This document shows, piece after piece, positions 1-5,788 of a stretch of 5,799 nucleotides of DNA. Both the position numbers and the translations under genes were made by a program. The first letter of the stretch is position 1. Every line of letters begins with the position of its first letter. The DNA is taken from NCBI GenBank assembly GCA_021851465.1, contig JAJZDL010000182.1, positions 1 through 5,799 of the forward strand. The letters run 5' to 3'. The notes under the pieces are model-generated. The model worked only from the letters and a program-made list of their open reading frames with translations, did no database searches and was not told the DNA's origin. The stretch is from Acidobacteriota bacterium. GTDB lineage: Bacteria > Acidobacteriota > Terriglobia > Terriglobales > Acidobacteriaceae.

Positions 1-194
1 GACGCGCCCGCGGTGCCTGTGGCCGATGCCGGCATCGGCGCCTCCGGCAGTTGTGAGGAAGAGGCCTGCGCAACTGGGTTTGGCGCTGGCTGGTTCGTGG
101 TTGGTGCGCTCTGCTGCCCCGCACAGAATCGACACAAAAATAAGCAACTCGCCAATGTCCTTGAGCGCCACGTCCGCAAATCGAAATGCCCCAT
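1..194 (-). CDS. Possible exported protein, N-terminal part only (runs off the left edge)
   Basis: From an ATG at 194 a minus-strand frame stays open for 64 codons to the window edge. It reads MGHFDLRTWRSRTLASCLFL, then CRFCAGQQ, then a stretch rich in Ala, Pro, Ser, Thr and Gln that includes SQLPEAPMPASATG. This fits a basic n-region, a short hydrophobic core (about residues 15-24) and a low-complexity periplasmic linker, as in an exported or outer-membrane-associated protein. The hydrophobic core is short, contains an Arg and three Cys residues, and shows no proper lipobox, so the signal peptide is not convincing alone. GGGAG lies 3 bases before the ATG, which is close for a Shine-Dalgarno site. 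A TTG at 179 preceded by GGGG is an alternative start. The function cannot be told from this fragment. A second open frame (ATG at 204) overlaps it and looks less protein-like. Confidence 0.42.
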   Translation of the reverse strand, partial: MGHFDLRTWRSRTLASCLFLCRFCAGQQSAPTTNQPAPNPVAQASSSQLPEAPMPASATGTAGA

Positions 195-298
195 ACACTC
201 CCATATCGCCCTGAAAAATTCGTTTGTTGCATTCGCATCGGACGCGATTGAAACCGGCTCATCGATCGGCACACGCCGCACCCAGAACGCCTTGTGCG

Positions 299-304
299 AT
301 TATA
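299..304 (-). promoter_or_regulatory. Candidate -10 element for the left-edge gene
   Basis: Read on the minus strand, this is a perfect TATAAT in an otherwise GC-rich noncoding gap, about 105 bases before the proposed start at 194. No convincing -35 hexamer lies 16-18 bases upstream (the sequence there is AGAGGG-like), and there is no TGn extension. The element therefore rests on the hexamer and its position alone. If used, the start point would fall near 292, giving a leader of about 100 bases. Confidence 0.35.
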
Positions 305-336
305 GTGCAAACACGCACAGGCCCTCTGCCCGCGGC

Positions 337-349
337 TTGCTTCGAGCAA
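337..349 (-). other. Short inverted repeat just past yicC
   Basis: TTGCT and AGCAA form a perfect 5-bp stem around a 3-base loop, starting 15 bases after the yicC stop codon. There is no run of T on the transcript side, so it is not a normal intrinsic terminator. It could mark the 3' end of the yicC transcript or be chance. Confidence 0.2.
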
Positions 350-364
350 TCCGTAACCGGTCTG

Positions 365-1300
365 CTACTCCAGGTTCTGCACCTGCTCCCGCGCGCGCTC
401 GATCTCGGCCTTCATCTCCAGCCCCAGTGCGGTCAGCCGCAGCCCCATGCCGGGATCGCCCCCAGTCGTCTTCGACAGCATCGTGTTGGCTTCGCGGTTC
501 AACTCCTGCAGCAAAAAGTCCAGCCGCTTGCCCAGCTCTCCGCCCGCGTCCAACATCTCCACAAAGCTCGCGATGTGCGCGCGCAGCCGCACCAGCTCCT
601 CCTCGATGTCCGAGCGCTCCACCAGCAGCGCCGCCTCGACCAGAAGCCGCGAATCGGTTCCCTCGCTGCCTGCCGCATCCGCCCGCAACAGCTCTCCAAT
701 GCGCGTGCGCAGCCGATCGTAGTGCGCCTCGCGCGCGCCCGTGCGCAACTCCGCGGCCTCTTCGGCCAGCTTCCGCAGCCGCTCCATCGAGCCACGCAAC
801 TCCGCGGCCAACGTCGCGCCCTCCGCCCCGCGCACCTCGTTCAACTGCTCCAGCAACGCCGCCGCCAGGGCCATCGTCGCGGCCTCCAGCGCCGCTGTGC
901 GCGCCTTGTCCGGCGCCGCCGACGCGCCCTCCGGCAAGAGGACCCCGGGCATCTTCAGCATCTCGTTCAAATCCGGCTCCACGTTGAAGTGGTGCAGCTT
1001 GGCCGCCTCGTGAAACGCCTGCATGTGCGCGGCCAGCAGCTCTCGGTTAAGCTGGATCGTCTGCGCCGGCCCGCTCGTTTGCCGGTTCACATGCAGCGTC
1101 ACATCCACATGCCCGCGCCTCACGCGCTCCTTGACCAACCGCCGCAGCGCGGCCTCCAGCGTGTCGCAGTCGCCGGGAAGCCGCAGGCTCAGGTCGAGAA
1201 AACGATGGTTCACGCTCTTCATCGTCAGCGTAAACTCAACTCCATCTTCGCTCGCGGACTGCGCGCTCGCGTAGCCCGTCATCGAATAAATAAGCGCCAT
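365..1300 (-). CDS. yicC: YicC family endoribonuclease-like protein
   Basis: This 311-residue protein has both halves of the YicC family. The N-terminal YicC_N domain (about 1-160) shows SMTGY at 6-10, VNHRFLD at 30-36 and MPGVL at 117-121. The C-terminal DUF1732 domain (about 228-311) shows DIEEELVRLRAHI at 231-243, GKRLDFLLQELNREANTMLSK at 257-277 and a final EREQVQN-type helix ending QVQNLE. A helical, probably coiled-coil linker (about 130-205) joins them. E. coli YicC (287 residues) is reported to be an oligomeric RNase that promotes decay of the small RNA RyhB; the substrate here is unknown. The start chosen is the ATG at 1300, which gives the family's usual beginning MALIYSMTGYAS and has AGG six bases upstream. 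An ATG four codons earlier (1312) and a GTG at 1375 inside msbA are less likely. The gene starts 26 bases after the msbA stop, so the two are probably cotranscribed. The protein is cytosolic, with no signal peptide or membrane segment. Confidence 0.95.
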   Translation of the reverse strand: MALIYSMTGYASAQSASEDGVEFTLTMKSVNHRFLDLSLRLPGDCDTLEAALRRLVKERVRRGHVDVTLHVNRQTSGPAQTIQLNRELLAAHMQAFHEAAKLHHFNVEPDLNEMLKMPGVLLPEGASAAPDKARTAALEAATMALAAALLEQLNEVRGAEGATLAAELRGSMERLRKLAEEAAELRTGAREAHYDRLRTRIGELLRADAAGSEGTDSRLLVEAALLVERSDIEEELVRLRAHIASFVEMLDAGGELGKRLDFLLQELNREANTMLSKTTGGDPGMGLRLTALGLEMKAEIERAREQVQNLE

Positions 1301-1326
1301 CTTCTGCCTCATCCTCTGCTGCCCAT

Positions 1327-3207
1327 TCACTGCCGGCCTTCCAGGACCTCTGCCTCGACGGACTCGGATTCGCACGCCGCGCGGCGTTCAGGCTCCGGCG
1401 TGTCGAACTGTAAATCGTAAAGCCGCCGGTAGGTCCCCGACTGCTGTATCAGGTCCTCGTGCGGCCCGGTCTCGGTGATGCGTCCGTCCTCGATCACAAC
1501 AATGCGCGTGGCCTTGCGCACCGTCGACATGCGGTGCGCAATCACAAATACCGTCCGCTCCCGCATCAGGTTCGCCAACGCTGCCTGCACAAACGCCTCG
1601 CTCTCGGCGTCCAGCGCCGAGGTCGCCTCGTCCAGAATCAGGATCGGTGCGTTCTTCAGCATCGCGCGCGCAATCGCCAGCCGCTGCCGCTCGCCGCCGG
1701 AGAGCCGCACCCCCTTCTCGCCGATCATCGTGTCGTAGCCCTCCGGCATGCGCAGTATGAAGTCGTGCGCCAGCGCCATCCGCGCCACCTCTTCGACACG
1801 CCCCAGTGGCACGTCCGGCTGCCCGTACGCGATGTTGTTGCGCACCGTGTCGTTGAACAGGATCGTCTCCTGCGTCACCTTGCCGATCTGCTTGCGCAGG
1901 CTCGCAATGGTCGCGTCGCGCAGATCGTGCCCGTCGATCGTGATGCGCCCGCCCGTCACATCGAAGAAGCGCGGAATCAGGTTCACCAGAGAAGACTTCC
2001 CCGCGCCGCTCGGCCCCACGATCGCAAGCACCTCGCCCCGCCGCACCTCCAGATCCACCCCATGCAGCACCTGCTTCACCTCGCCGTCGCTCTCGTACGC
2101 AAAGTCCACCTGCTCGAAGCGCACCGACTCCTTGAAGCCCTTCAGCACAATCGCGCGGCGCTTCTCAACCACGTCGTCCTCGGCGTCCATAAAGCGGAAT
2201 ATCTCCTCGCTCGCGCCCAGCGCCTGCTGAAAGCTGTTGTAGTACAGCGCAAACTTGCGCACCGGGTCGTACAGGCTGAACACTGCGAAGATAAATACGA
2301 TAAAGTCGCCCAGCGTCATCGACCCATGCATGATCTTGTTCCGCCCCAGCAGCAGCAGAAGCGCAATCCCCACCGCGCCGATCGCATCCATCAAAGGCGA
2401 GCTGATCGCCTGCACGCTCACCGACCGCAGGTTCGCGTGAAAAAGCCGCCGCGCCGCCTTGCGAAAGCGGTCCATCTCCCACAGCTCCATCCCAAACGCC
2501 TTCACAATCCCGTTGCCCGTGATCGTCTCATGCAGAATGTTCTGGATCTCTGCCAGCTTGTCCTGTCCCGTTCGCGTCGTCGTCCGCACGCTGCGCCCGA
2601 TGCGCCGCGCCGAGGTCGCCACCACAGGCAAAAACAGGAGCAGCACCCACGACAGCTTGCCCCCAAAGCTGATCGCGATGCACATCATGGCGGCCAACGT
2701 AAAAAACTGCTGGAGAAAATCCGCCATGATCGTCGACAGGGCAAACTGCACCCGTTCAATATCGTTGATGATCGTCGAGAGCAACATGCCGGTCGAGTGC
2801 TTCTGGAAGAACGCCACCGACCGGCGCAGCACCGCGTCGTACAGGTCGTTGCGCAGGTCCGTAATCATGCCGAATCCGGCATAGTTCACCAGGTACGTCC
2901 CGCTGTAGTCGCAGATGGACTTCAGCAGCGCCGAAGCAATCAGCGCATACGCCACCACCGCCCATGCATTGTGAAAGTAGCTCGGCACCAGAAAGTGCAG
3001 ATCGACCCAGCGATTCACCACCGGCACGCGAAACAGCAGAAAGTCGGGGTTCTGGTCCTCCGGGCGCAGCACCTTGTCGAAGATCGGCTTGATCAGGTAA
3101 AGGCGCAGCCCGGCCATCGCCCCCACCACCGCCATCAGCACCACCGATGCCAGCGAATAAAGCGCGTACGGGCGCGCATAGTGCAACAGCCGCCAGATGC
3201 GCCTCAT
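1327..3207 (-). CDS. msbA: MsbA-type lipid flippase ABC transporter (fused membrane and ATPase domains)
   Basis: This is a 626-residue half-transporter that should work as a homodimer in the inner membrane. Such proteins use ATP to flip lipid A-core or a related lipid to the periplasmic leaflet. Six membrane helices can be placed at about 13-32, 79-98, 158-180, 184-200, 272-288 and 299-315. The intracellular-loop motif FFQKHSTGMLLSTIINDIERV is at about 133-153. The ATPase domain is complete: A-loop Tyr371, Walker A GPSGAGKSS 398-406, Q-loop Gln446, signature LSGGE 502-506, Walker B ILILDE 522-527, D-loop SALD 530-533 and switch His558. An acidic tail of about 25 residues follows the ATPase domain, making the protein longer than E. 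coli MsbA (582). The substrate is inferred from family resemblance; another lipid or drug exporter of the same subfamily cannot be excluded. I chose the ATG at 3207 because a G-rich ribosome site lies just before it. An ATG at 3246 would add 13 residues (MRMDGAKRRGGGG) but has a poor site. Confidence 0.85.
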   Translation of the reverse strand: MRRIWRLLHYARPYALYSLASVVLMAVVGAMAGLRLYLIKPIFDKVLRPEDQNPDFLLFRVPVVNRWVDLHFLVPSYFHNAWAVVAYALIASALLKSICDYSGTYLVNYAGFGMITDLRNDLYDAVLRRSVAFFQKHSTGMLLSTIINDIERVQFALSTIMADFLQQFFTLAAMMCIAISFGGKLSWVLLLFLPVVATSARRIGRSVRTTTRTGQDKLAEIQNILHETITGNGIVKAFGMELWEMDRFRKAARRLFHANLRSVSVQAISSPLMDAIGAVGIALLLLLGRNKIMHGSMTLGDFIVFIFAVFSLYDPVRKFALYYNSFQQALGASEEIFRFMDAEDDVVEKRRAIVLKGFKESVRFEQVDFAYESDGEVKQVLHGVDLEVRRGEVLAIVGPSGAGKSSLVNLIPRFFDVTGGRITIDGHDLRDATIASLRKQIGKVTQETILFNDTVRNNIAYGQPDVPLGRVEEVARMALAHDFILRMPEGYDTMIGEKGVRLSGGERQRLAIARAMLKNAPILILDEATSALDAESEAFVQAALANLMRERTVFVIAHRMSTVRKATRIVVIEDGRITETGPHEDLIQQSGTYRRLYDLQFDTPEPERRAACESESVEAEVLEGRQ

Positions 3208-3211
3208 GCCG

Positions 3212-3221
3212 CCACCCCCCC
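3212..3221 (-). promoter_or_regulatory. G-rich ribosome-binding site deciding the msbA start
   Basis: On the minus strand a run of seven G followed by TGG ends four bases before the ATG at 3207. This is the only purine-rich, anti-SD-compatible sequence near the candidate starts; the ATGs at 3246 and 3240 are preceded only by GGCTGG. It favours the shorter MsbA. A run of seven G is also a place where sequencing or replication slippage could alter the reading of the longer version. Confidence 0.4.
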
Positions 3222-3252
3222 GTCTCTTCGCGCCGTCCATTCGCATCCAGCC

Positions 3253-3258
3253 ATTCTA
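3253..3258 (-). promoter_or_regulatory. Weak candidate -10 for msbA
   Basis: TAGAAT on the minus strand matches five of six positions of the -10 consensus. No good -35 is seen 16-18 bases upstream. If it is used, the start point would fall at about 3246, on top of the longer msbA start, so only the ATG at 3207 could be translated efficiently. This is a weak call, recorded because no better promoter is visible in the gap. Confidence 0.15.
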
Positions 3259-3283
3259 TTGTCTTCTGCACGCATGGAGACAG

Positions 3284-3345
3284 GCCCCGCTTCGAGTGGA
3301 GCGGCGTAAACAACGCGAATGAAGCATCCCCAAATGCCCCGCTTC
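3284..3345. repeat. 10-bp direct repeat upstream of msbA
   Basis: GCCCCGCTTC (plus-strand reading) occurs at 3284-3293 and again at 3336-3345, 52 bases from start to start, both within the rapZ-msbA gap. The spacing is about five helical turns, which would put both copies on the same DNA face. Whether this is a paired protein-binding site or chance in GC-rich DNA cannot be told from the window. Confidence 0.25.
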
Positions 3346-3392
3346 CCGCTCGGCGCTGCCTGGATTGCAAATCCGCCGGTGCAAACGAGCGG
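3346..3392. repeat. Nested inverted repeat just downstream of rapZ
   Basis: An outer perfect 7-bp arm pair (CCGCTCG at 3346-3352, CGAGCGG at 3386-3392) encloses an inner perfect 5-bp hairpin (GGATT 3362-3366, AATCC 3370-3374, loop of 3). It begins three bases after the rapZ stop codon at 3396-3398. On the transcript there is no U tract after it, so it is not a textbook intrinsic terminator. It could instead protect a 3' end, be a processing site between rapZ and msbA, or be chance. The rest of the 3208-3395 gap holds only the repeat and weak -10 listed separately; no small gene was found. Confidence 0.35.
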
Positions 3393-3395
3393 ATC

Positions 3396-4313
3396 TCATC
3401 GCGGCATGTCCCGGTGTACCGTCTTCACGCGGTAGCCCGCTGCCTCCAACCGCTTCTTCATCTCTTCCGCGATAAACACCGACCGGTGCTGTCCGCCGGT
3501 GCATCCGAACGCAACCGTCAGGTAGCTCTTCCCCTCCTCGATATAGTGCGGCAACAGGAACTTCAGCATCTCCGCCGCCCTGTCCAGGAACTCCCGCGTC
3601 TGCGGATACTGCCGGATGTACTTCGCCACTCTGGGGTTCCGTCCAGTCAGTTTGCGAAACTCTGGAACAAAGTGGGGATTGGGAAGAAAGCGCACATCGA
3701 AGACCAGGTCTGCGCCCGTGGGGACGCCGTTTTTAAAGCCGAAGCTGTTCGAAGAGATCGTAAGGCTGCGGTCCCCGGCCTCGCGCCCAAACTGAGCGAC
3801 AATGTGCGCGCGCAGTTGATGCACGTTGAACTGGCTCGTGTCCAGCACCATGTCTGCAACGTTGCGGACCGGGTCCAGTCGCTTGCGTTCCGCGTGGATG
3901 CCATGCACCACCGTCTCGCCGCGGCCCATCGGGTGCGGACGCCGCGTCTCGGAGAAGCGCCGCACCAACGCCTCTTCGCTCGCCTCCAGAAAGACAACCC
4001 GCGTGGGCAACACCTTGCGCACCTGCTTCAGGATCGCCGGAAAGCGCTCCAACTGCATCGCCTCGCGCACATCCACGACCAGCGCCGCGCGATCAATCTG
4101 CGGAGACTGCCTCACCAAATCGGCAAACCGTGGAATCAGCTCCAGCGGAAGATTGTCCACCGAGTAGTAGCCCAGGTCCTCGAACGCCTTCAGCGCCGAG
4201 TCCTTGCCGGAGCCCGACATCCCGGTCAAAATCACCAACTCGCCGGAGTCCCCGTGGCTGGCCTGTTTGCAGGCACTCTTCACGCTCTTCGCAACGCGCT
4301 TATGCTGGGCCAT
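3396..4313 (-). CDS. rapZ: RapZ family nucleotide-binding regulator (RNase adapter, YvcJ/UPF0042 family)
   Basis: This 305-residue protein matches the RapZ family over its full length. The N-terminal P-loop domain has GMSGSGKD at 31-38, then FEDLGYYSVDNLP (44-56) and a Walker B-like LVVDVR (78-83). The C-terminal domain has DLVFDVRFLPNPH (202-214), FGCTGGQHRSV (269-279) and a terminal HRDMPR. In E. coli, RapZ senses glucosamine-6-phosphate through the C-terminal domain and presents the small RNA GlmZ to RNase E, tuning GlmS and hence envelope precursor supply. GlmZ/GlmY are not expected outside enterobacteria, so the partner here is unknown. Three oddities stand out. Asp38 replaces the usual Ser/Thr of Walker A. 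There is a basic N-terminal extension of about 20 residues. The C-terminus lacks the Lys-Arg-Lys tail that binds RNA in E. coli. The ATG at 4313 is supported by AGGA seven bases upstream. The gene follows the cyclase after 48 bases. Confidence 0.93.
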   Translation of the reverse strand: MAQHKRVAKSVKSACKQASHGDSGELVILTGMSGSGKDSALKAFEDLGYYSVDNLPLELIPRFADLVRQSPQIDRAALVVDVREAMQLERFPAILKQVRKVLPTRVVFLEASEEALVRRFSETRRPHPMGRGETVVHGIHAERKRLDPVRNVADMVLDTSQFNVHQLRAHIVAQFGREAGDRSLTISSNSFGFKNGVPTGADLVFDVRFLPNPHFVPEFRKLTGRNPRVAKYIRQYPQTREFLDRAAEMLKFLLPHYIEEGKSYLTVAFGCTGGQHRSVFIAEEMKKRLEAAGYRVKTVHRDMPR

Positions 4314-4320
4314 GCTGAAA

Positions 4321-4324
4321 TCCT
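4321..4324 (-). promoter_or_regulatory. Shine-Dalgarno site of rapZ
   Basis: AGGA on the minus strand lies seven bases before the ATG at 4313. It fixes the start that includes the unusual basic N-terminal extension of this RapZ. In-frame GTG (codon 11) and TTG (codon 26) downstream have no comparable site at good spacing. Confidence 0.6.
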
Positions 4325-4331
4325 AGCACCC

Positions 4332-4351
4332 CGCGCCCCGGCGTCGGCGCG
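4332..4351. repeat. GC-rich inverted repeat between the cyclase gene and rapZ
   Basis: CGCGCC (4332-4337) and GGCGCG (4346-4351) form a perfect 6-bp stem with an 8-base loop, beginning ten bases past the cyclase stop codon. There is no T tract, so it is not a standard terminator. In such GC-rich DNA it may be chance. If it folds, it could attenuate read-through into rapZ or stabilise the upstream message. Confidence 0.2.
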
Positions 4352-4361
4352 CAACCCGGCG

Positions 4362-5741
4362 TTACGCCGCTTCGGGGTGCGACCGGTCGGGTGGAGGCCC
4401 GCTCCGGGACGGCGCCGCGCGCATCGCAACCGTGAAAAATTCATGCCGCGCGCGCCCCTTCTGCTTGGCCTGGTACATGGCTGCGTCCGCATCCCGCAGT
4501 ATCTCCTCGACGTCGCTATACTCCGTCGAACCGGGCGCAATCCCCATGCTGATGGAGACGCAGACCTCGCCCCCGCCTACATCCACAGGGCGCTGCATCT
4601 CGTACTGGATGCGTTCCGCCATGCATTCGATCTCCGCCGTGCCGCCCGGCTCGTCCAACACCAACGCAAACTCGTCCCCGCCGAAGCGCGCCACCGTGTC
4701 CTGCGGCCGCAGGCAGGACCGCAACCGCTCCGCAGCCGCCAGCAGAAGTTTGTCCCCAGCCGCATGGCCCCATGTGTCGTTGACCTGCTTGAACCGGTCC
4801 AGGTCGAGAAACACAACGGCAAAGTTGCGGTCCGGCCTGCGCCGCAGACGCGCCATCGTCTGCGCCAACCGGTCCAGAAACAGCGCCCGGTTGGCAAGCC
4901 CCGTCAGCGGATCGTGCAACGCTGTATGGCGCAACCGGGCCTGCGTCTGCTTCTCCTGCCGAATGTCGCGATAGGCCACCAAATGGCCCTCCCTGCCGCC
5001 CCCGGTCTGCACGCGCGTCATTGTCACCGACACATCCAGCTCTTGCCCGGAACGCGTCCGCCGCACCGTCTCCATCGACGCCCGGCCCGCAACATCGACC
5101 ATGTGCTGCAGCATCTCCTCCTCATGCAGCCGCCCTTCCGGCAGCACCAGGTCGCACAAAGAACCTCCCACGCAGCCCTCCACCGGGTACTCAAACACGC
5201 GCGCAAACTCGCGGTTGACGCGCAACACGCGGTCCCGTTGCACAAGGACCATCGCCTCGCCTGCCGAGTCGAACAGGGCCCCCAACAGGCTCGCATCGCC
5301 CCCGCAATTCCAGCCAACTGCGCCATCCACAGCAGCGTCCATCGGCTCCAGCAGAAGCACCAGCCGCGCCCCGTCGCCGGCCGCTGCAAAGGCCTGTACC
5401 ACGCCCGAAACCCGTCTTGCGGCTCCCGCGCACGACGCAAGCACGCACTCGAATCGCTGCCGCCCATCGCCCGCAACTGGAAAGGCCCCCGGAAATGCCT
5501 GCTCCGCCTTCATGCTCTCGCCACTGCCGGCAAAGCGCCGCGCCAGTCCATTGGCCGGCGCAATCTCCGCGCCGCGCTCAATAAATGCCATCAACGGCAG
5601 AGATTCAAGCCACGCCTGCGTCGCGGCGGAGATGCCGGGCAGACGGCAAGCCGGCAGGCTCGCAGATCCCTCCTGCAATCCTTCACTGCACGCCGCGCCC
5701 CGGTCGTAGACCGATCCATCCCCCGCGCTGGAGGTGTTCAT
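4362..5741 (-). CDS. PAS-GGDEF diguanylate cyclase
   Basis: This 459-residue cytosolic protein should condense two GTP into cyclic di-GMP. The GGDEF domain occupies about 270-437. It has HDPLTGLANR at 276-285, the metal-binding Asp313 in FLDLDRFKQVND (311-322) and an intact active-site GGDEF at 354-358. An RxxD inhibitory site (Arg345-Asp348) lies the usual five residues before the signature. It is therefore predicted active and subject to product inhibition. A PAS domain precedes it at about 150-262 (FDSAGEAMVLVQRDRVLRVN, ending in YRDIRQEK) and joins through a short helical linker. Residues 40-135 may be a second, divergent PAS; the first 35 residues look disordered. No membrane segment, EAL or REC domain is present, so the signal is presumably cytosolic, of unknown nature. 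The ATG at 5741 has AGGAG seven bases upstream; a GTG at 5795 would add 18 residues but has no known support. The gene leads the block, 48 bases before rapZ. Confidence 0.92.
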   Translation of the reverse strand: MNTSSAGDGSVYDRGAACSEGLQEGSASLPACRLPGISAATQAWLESLPLMAFIERGAEIAPANGLARRFAGSGESMKAEQAFPGAFPVAGDGRQRFECVLASCAGAARRVSGVVQAFAAAGDGARLVLLLEPMDAAVDGAVGWNCGGDASLLGALFDSAGEAMVLVQRDRVLRVNREFARVFEYPVEGCVGGSLCDLVLPEGRLHEEEMLQHMVDVAGRASMETVRRTRSGQELDVSVTMTRVQTGGGREGHLVAYRDIRQEKQTQARLRHTALHDPLTGLANRALFLDRLAQTMARLRRRPDRNFAVVFLDLDRFKQVNDTWGHAAGDKLLLAAAERLRSCLRPQDTVARFGGDEFALVLDEPGGTAEIECMAERIQYEMQRPVDVGGGEVCVSISMGIAPGSTEYSDVEEILRDADAAMYQAKQKGRARHEFFTVAMRAAPSRSGPPPDRSHPEAA

Positions 5742-5743
5742 AG

Positions 5744-5785
5744 ATGTGCTCCTGTGCCCTTTATCGACAGCACAGGACAACACAT
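5744..5785 (-). promoter_or_regulatory. Leader hairpin that would mask the cyclase Shine-Dalgarno site
   Basis: On the minus strand TCCTGTGC (5777-5770) pairs perfectly with GCACAGGA (5757-5750) across a 12-base loop. An outer 5-bp pair, ATGTG (5785-5781) with CACAT (5748-5744), extends the stem past a small 3-by-1 internal loop. The Shine-Dalgarno AGGAG is at 5753-5749, and four of its five bases lie in the inner stem. The structure ends two bases before the ATG at 5741. In RNA it would limit ribosome access. As DNA it could be an operator with dyad symmetry. It only folds if the transcript starts upstream of about 5777. Confidence 0.5.
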
Positions 5786-5788
5786 TTA
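5761..5788 (-). promoter_or_regulatory. Weak sigma-28 (FliA)-like promoter candidate
   Basis: TAAA (5788-5785) and GTCGATAA (5768-5761; 7 of 8 matches to GCCGATAA) are separated by 16 bases, one more than the usual 15. A start near 5754 would leave a very short leader beginning at the Shine-Dalgarno site, which weighs against it. It also conflicts with the leader-hairpin reading of the same bases. Confidence 0.15.

Noticed and set aside
1..204. Alternative minus-strand frame from an ATG at 204 (MGVYGAFRFADVALKDIG...)
   Set aside because: It has a hydrophobic stretch (LLIFVSILC) but then an unconvincing Gly/His/Arg-rich run, and it overlaps the frame starting at 194, whose composition fits an exported protein better. 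It is not excluded.
337..349. Intrinsic terminator after yicC
   Set aside because: The stem is only 5 bp and no T tract follows on the transcript strand.
13..1420. Plus-strand open frames of 324 and 398 codons covering yicC and the left gap
   Set aside because: Low-complexity Pro/Arg/Ala or His/Gln/Arg translations opposite a full-length YicC; shadows of GC-rich coding DNA.
1459..3309. A 616-codon plus-strand open frame opposite msbA
   Set aside because: Same reasoning: His/Arg/Gln-rich shadow of a gene whose ATPase and membrane motifs are complete on the minus strand.
4358..4368. Palindrome GGCGTTACGCC over the cyclase stop codon
   Set aside because: Its one-base centre cannot form a hairpin loop, and it overlaps coding sequence; likely chance.
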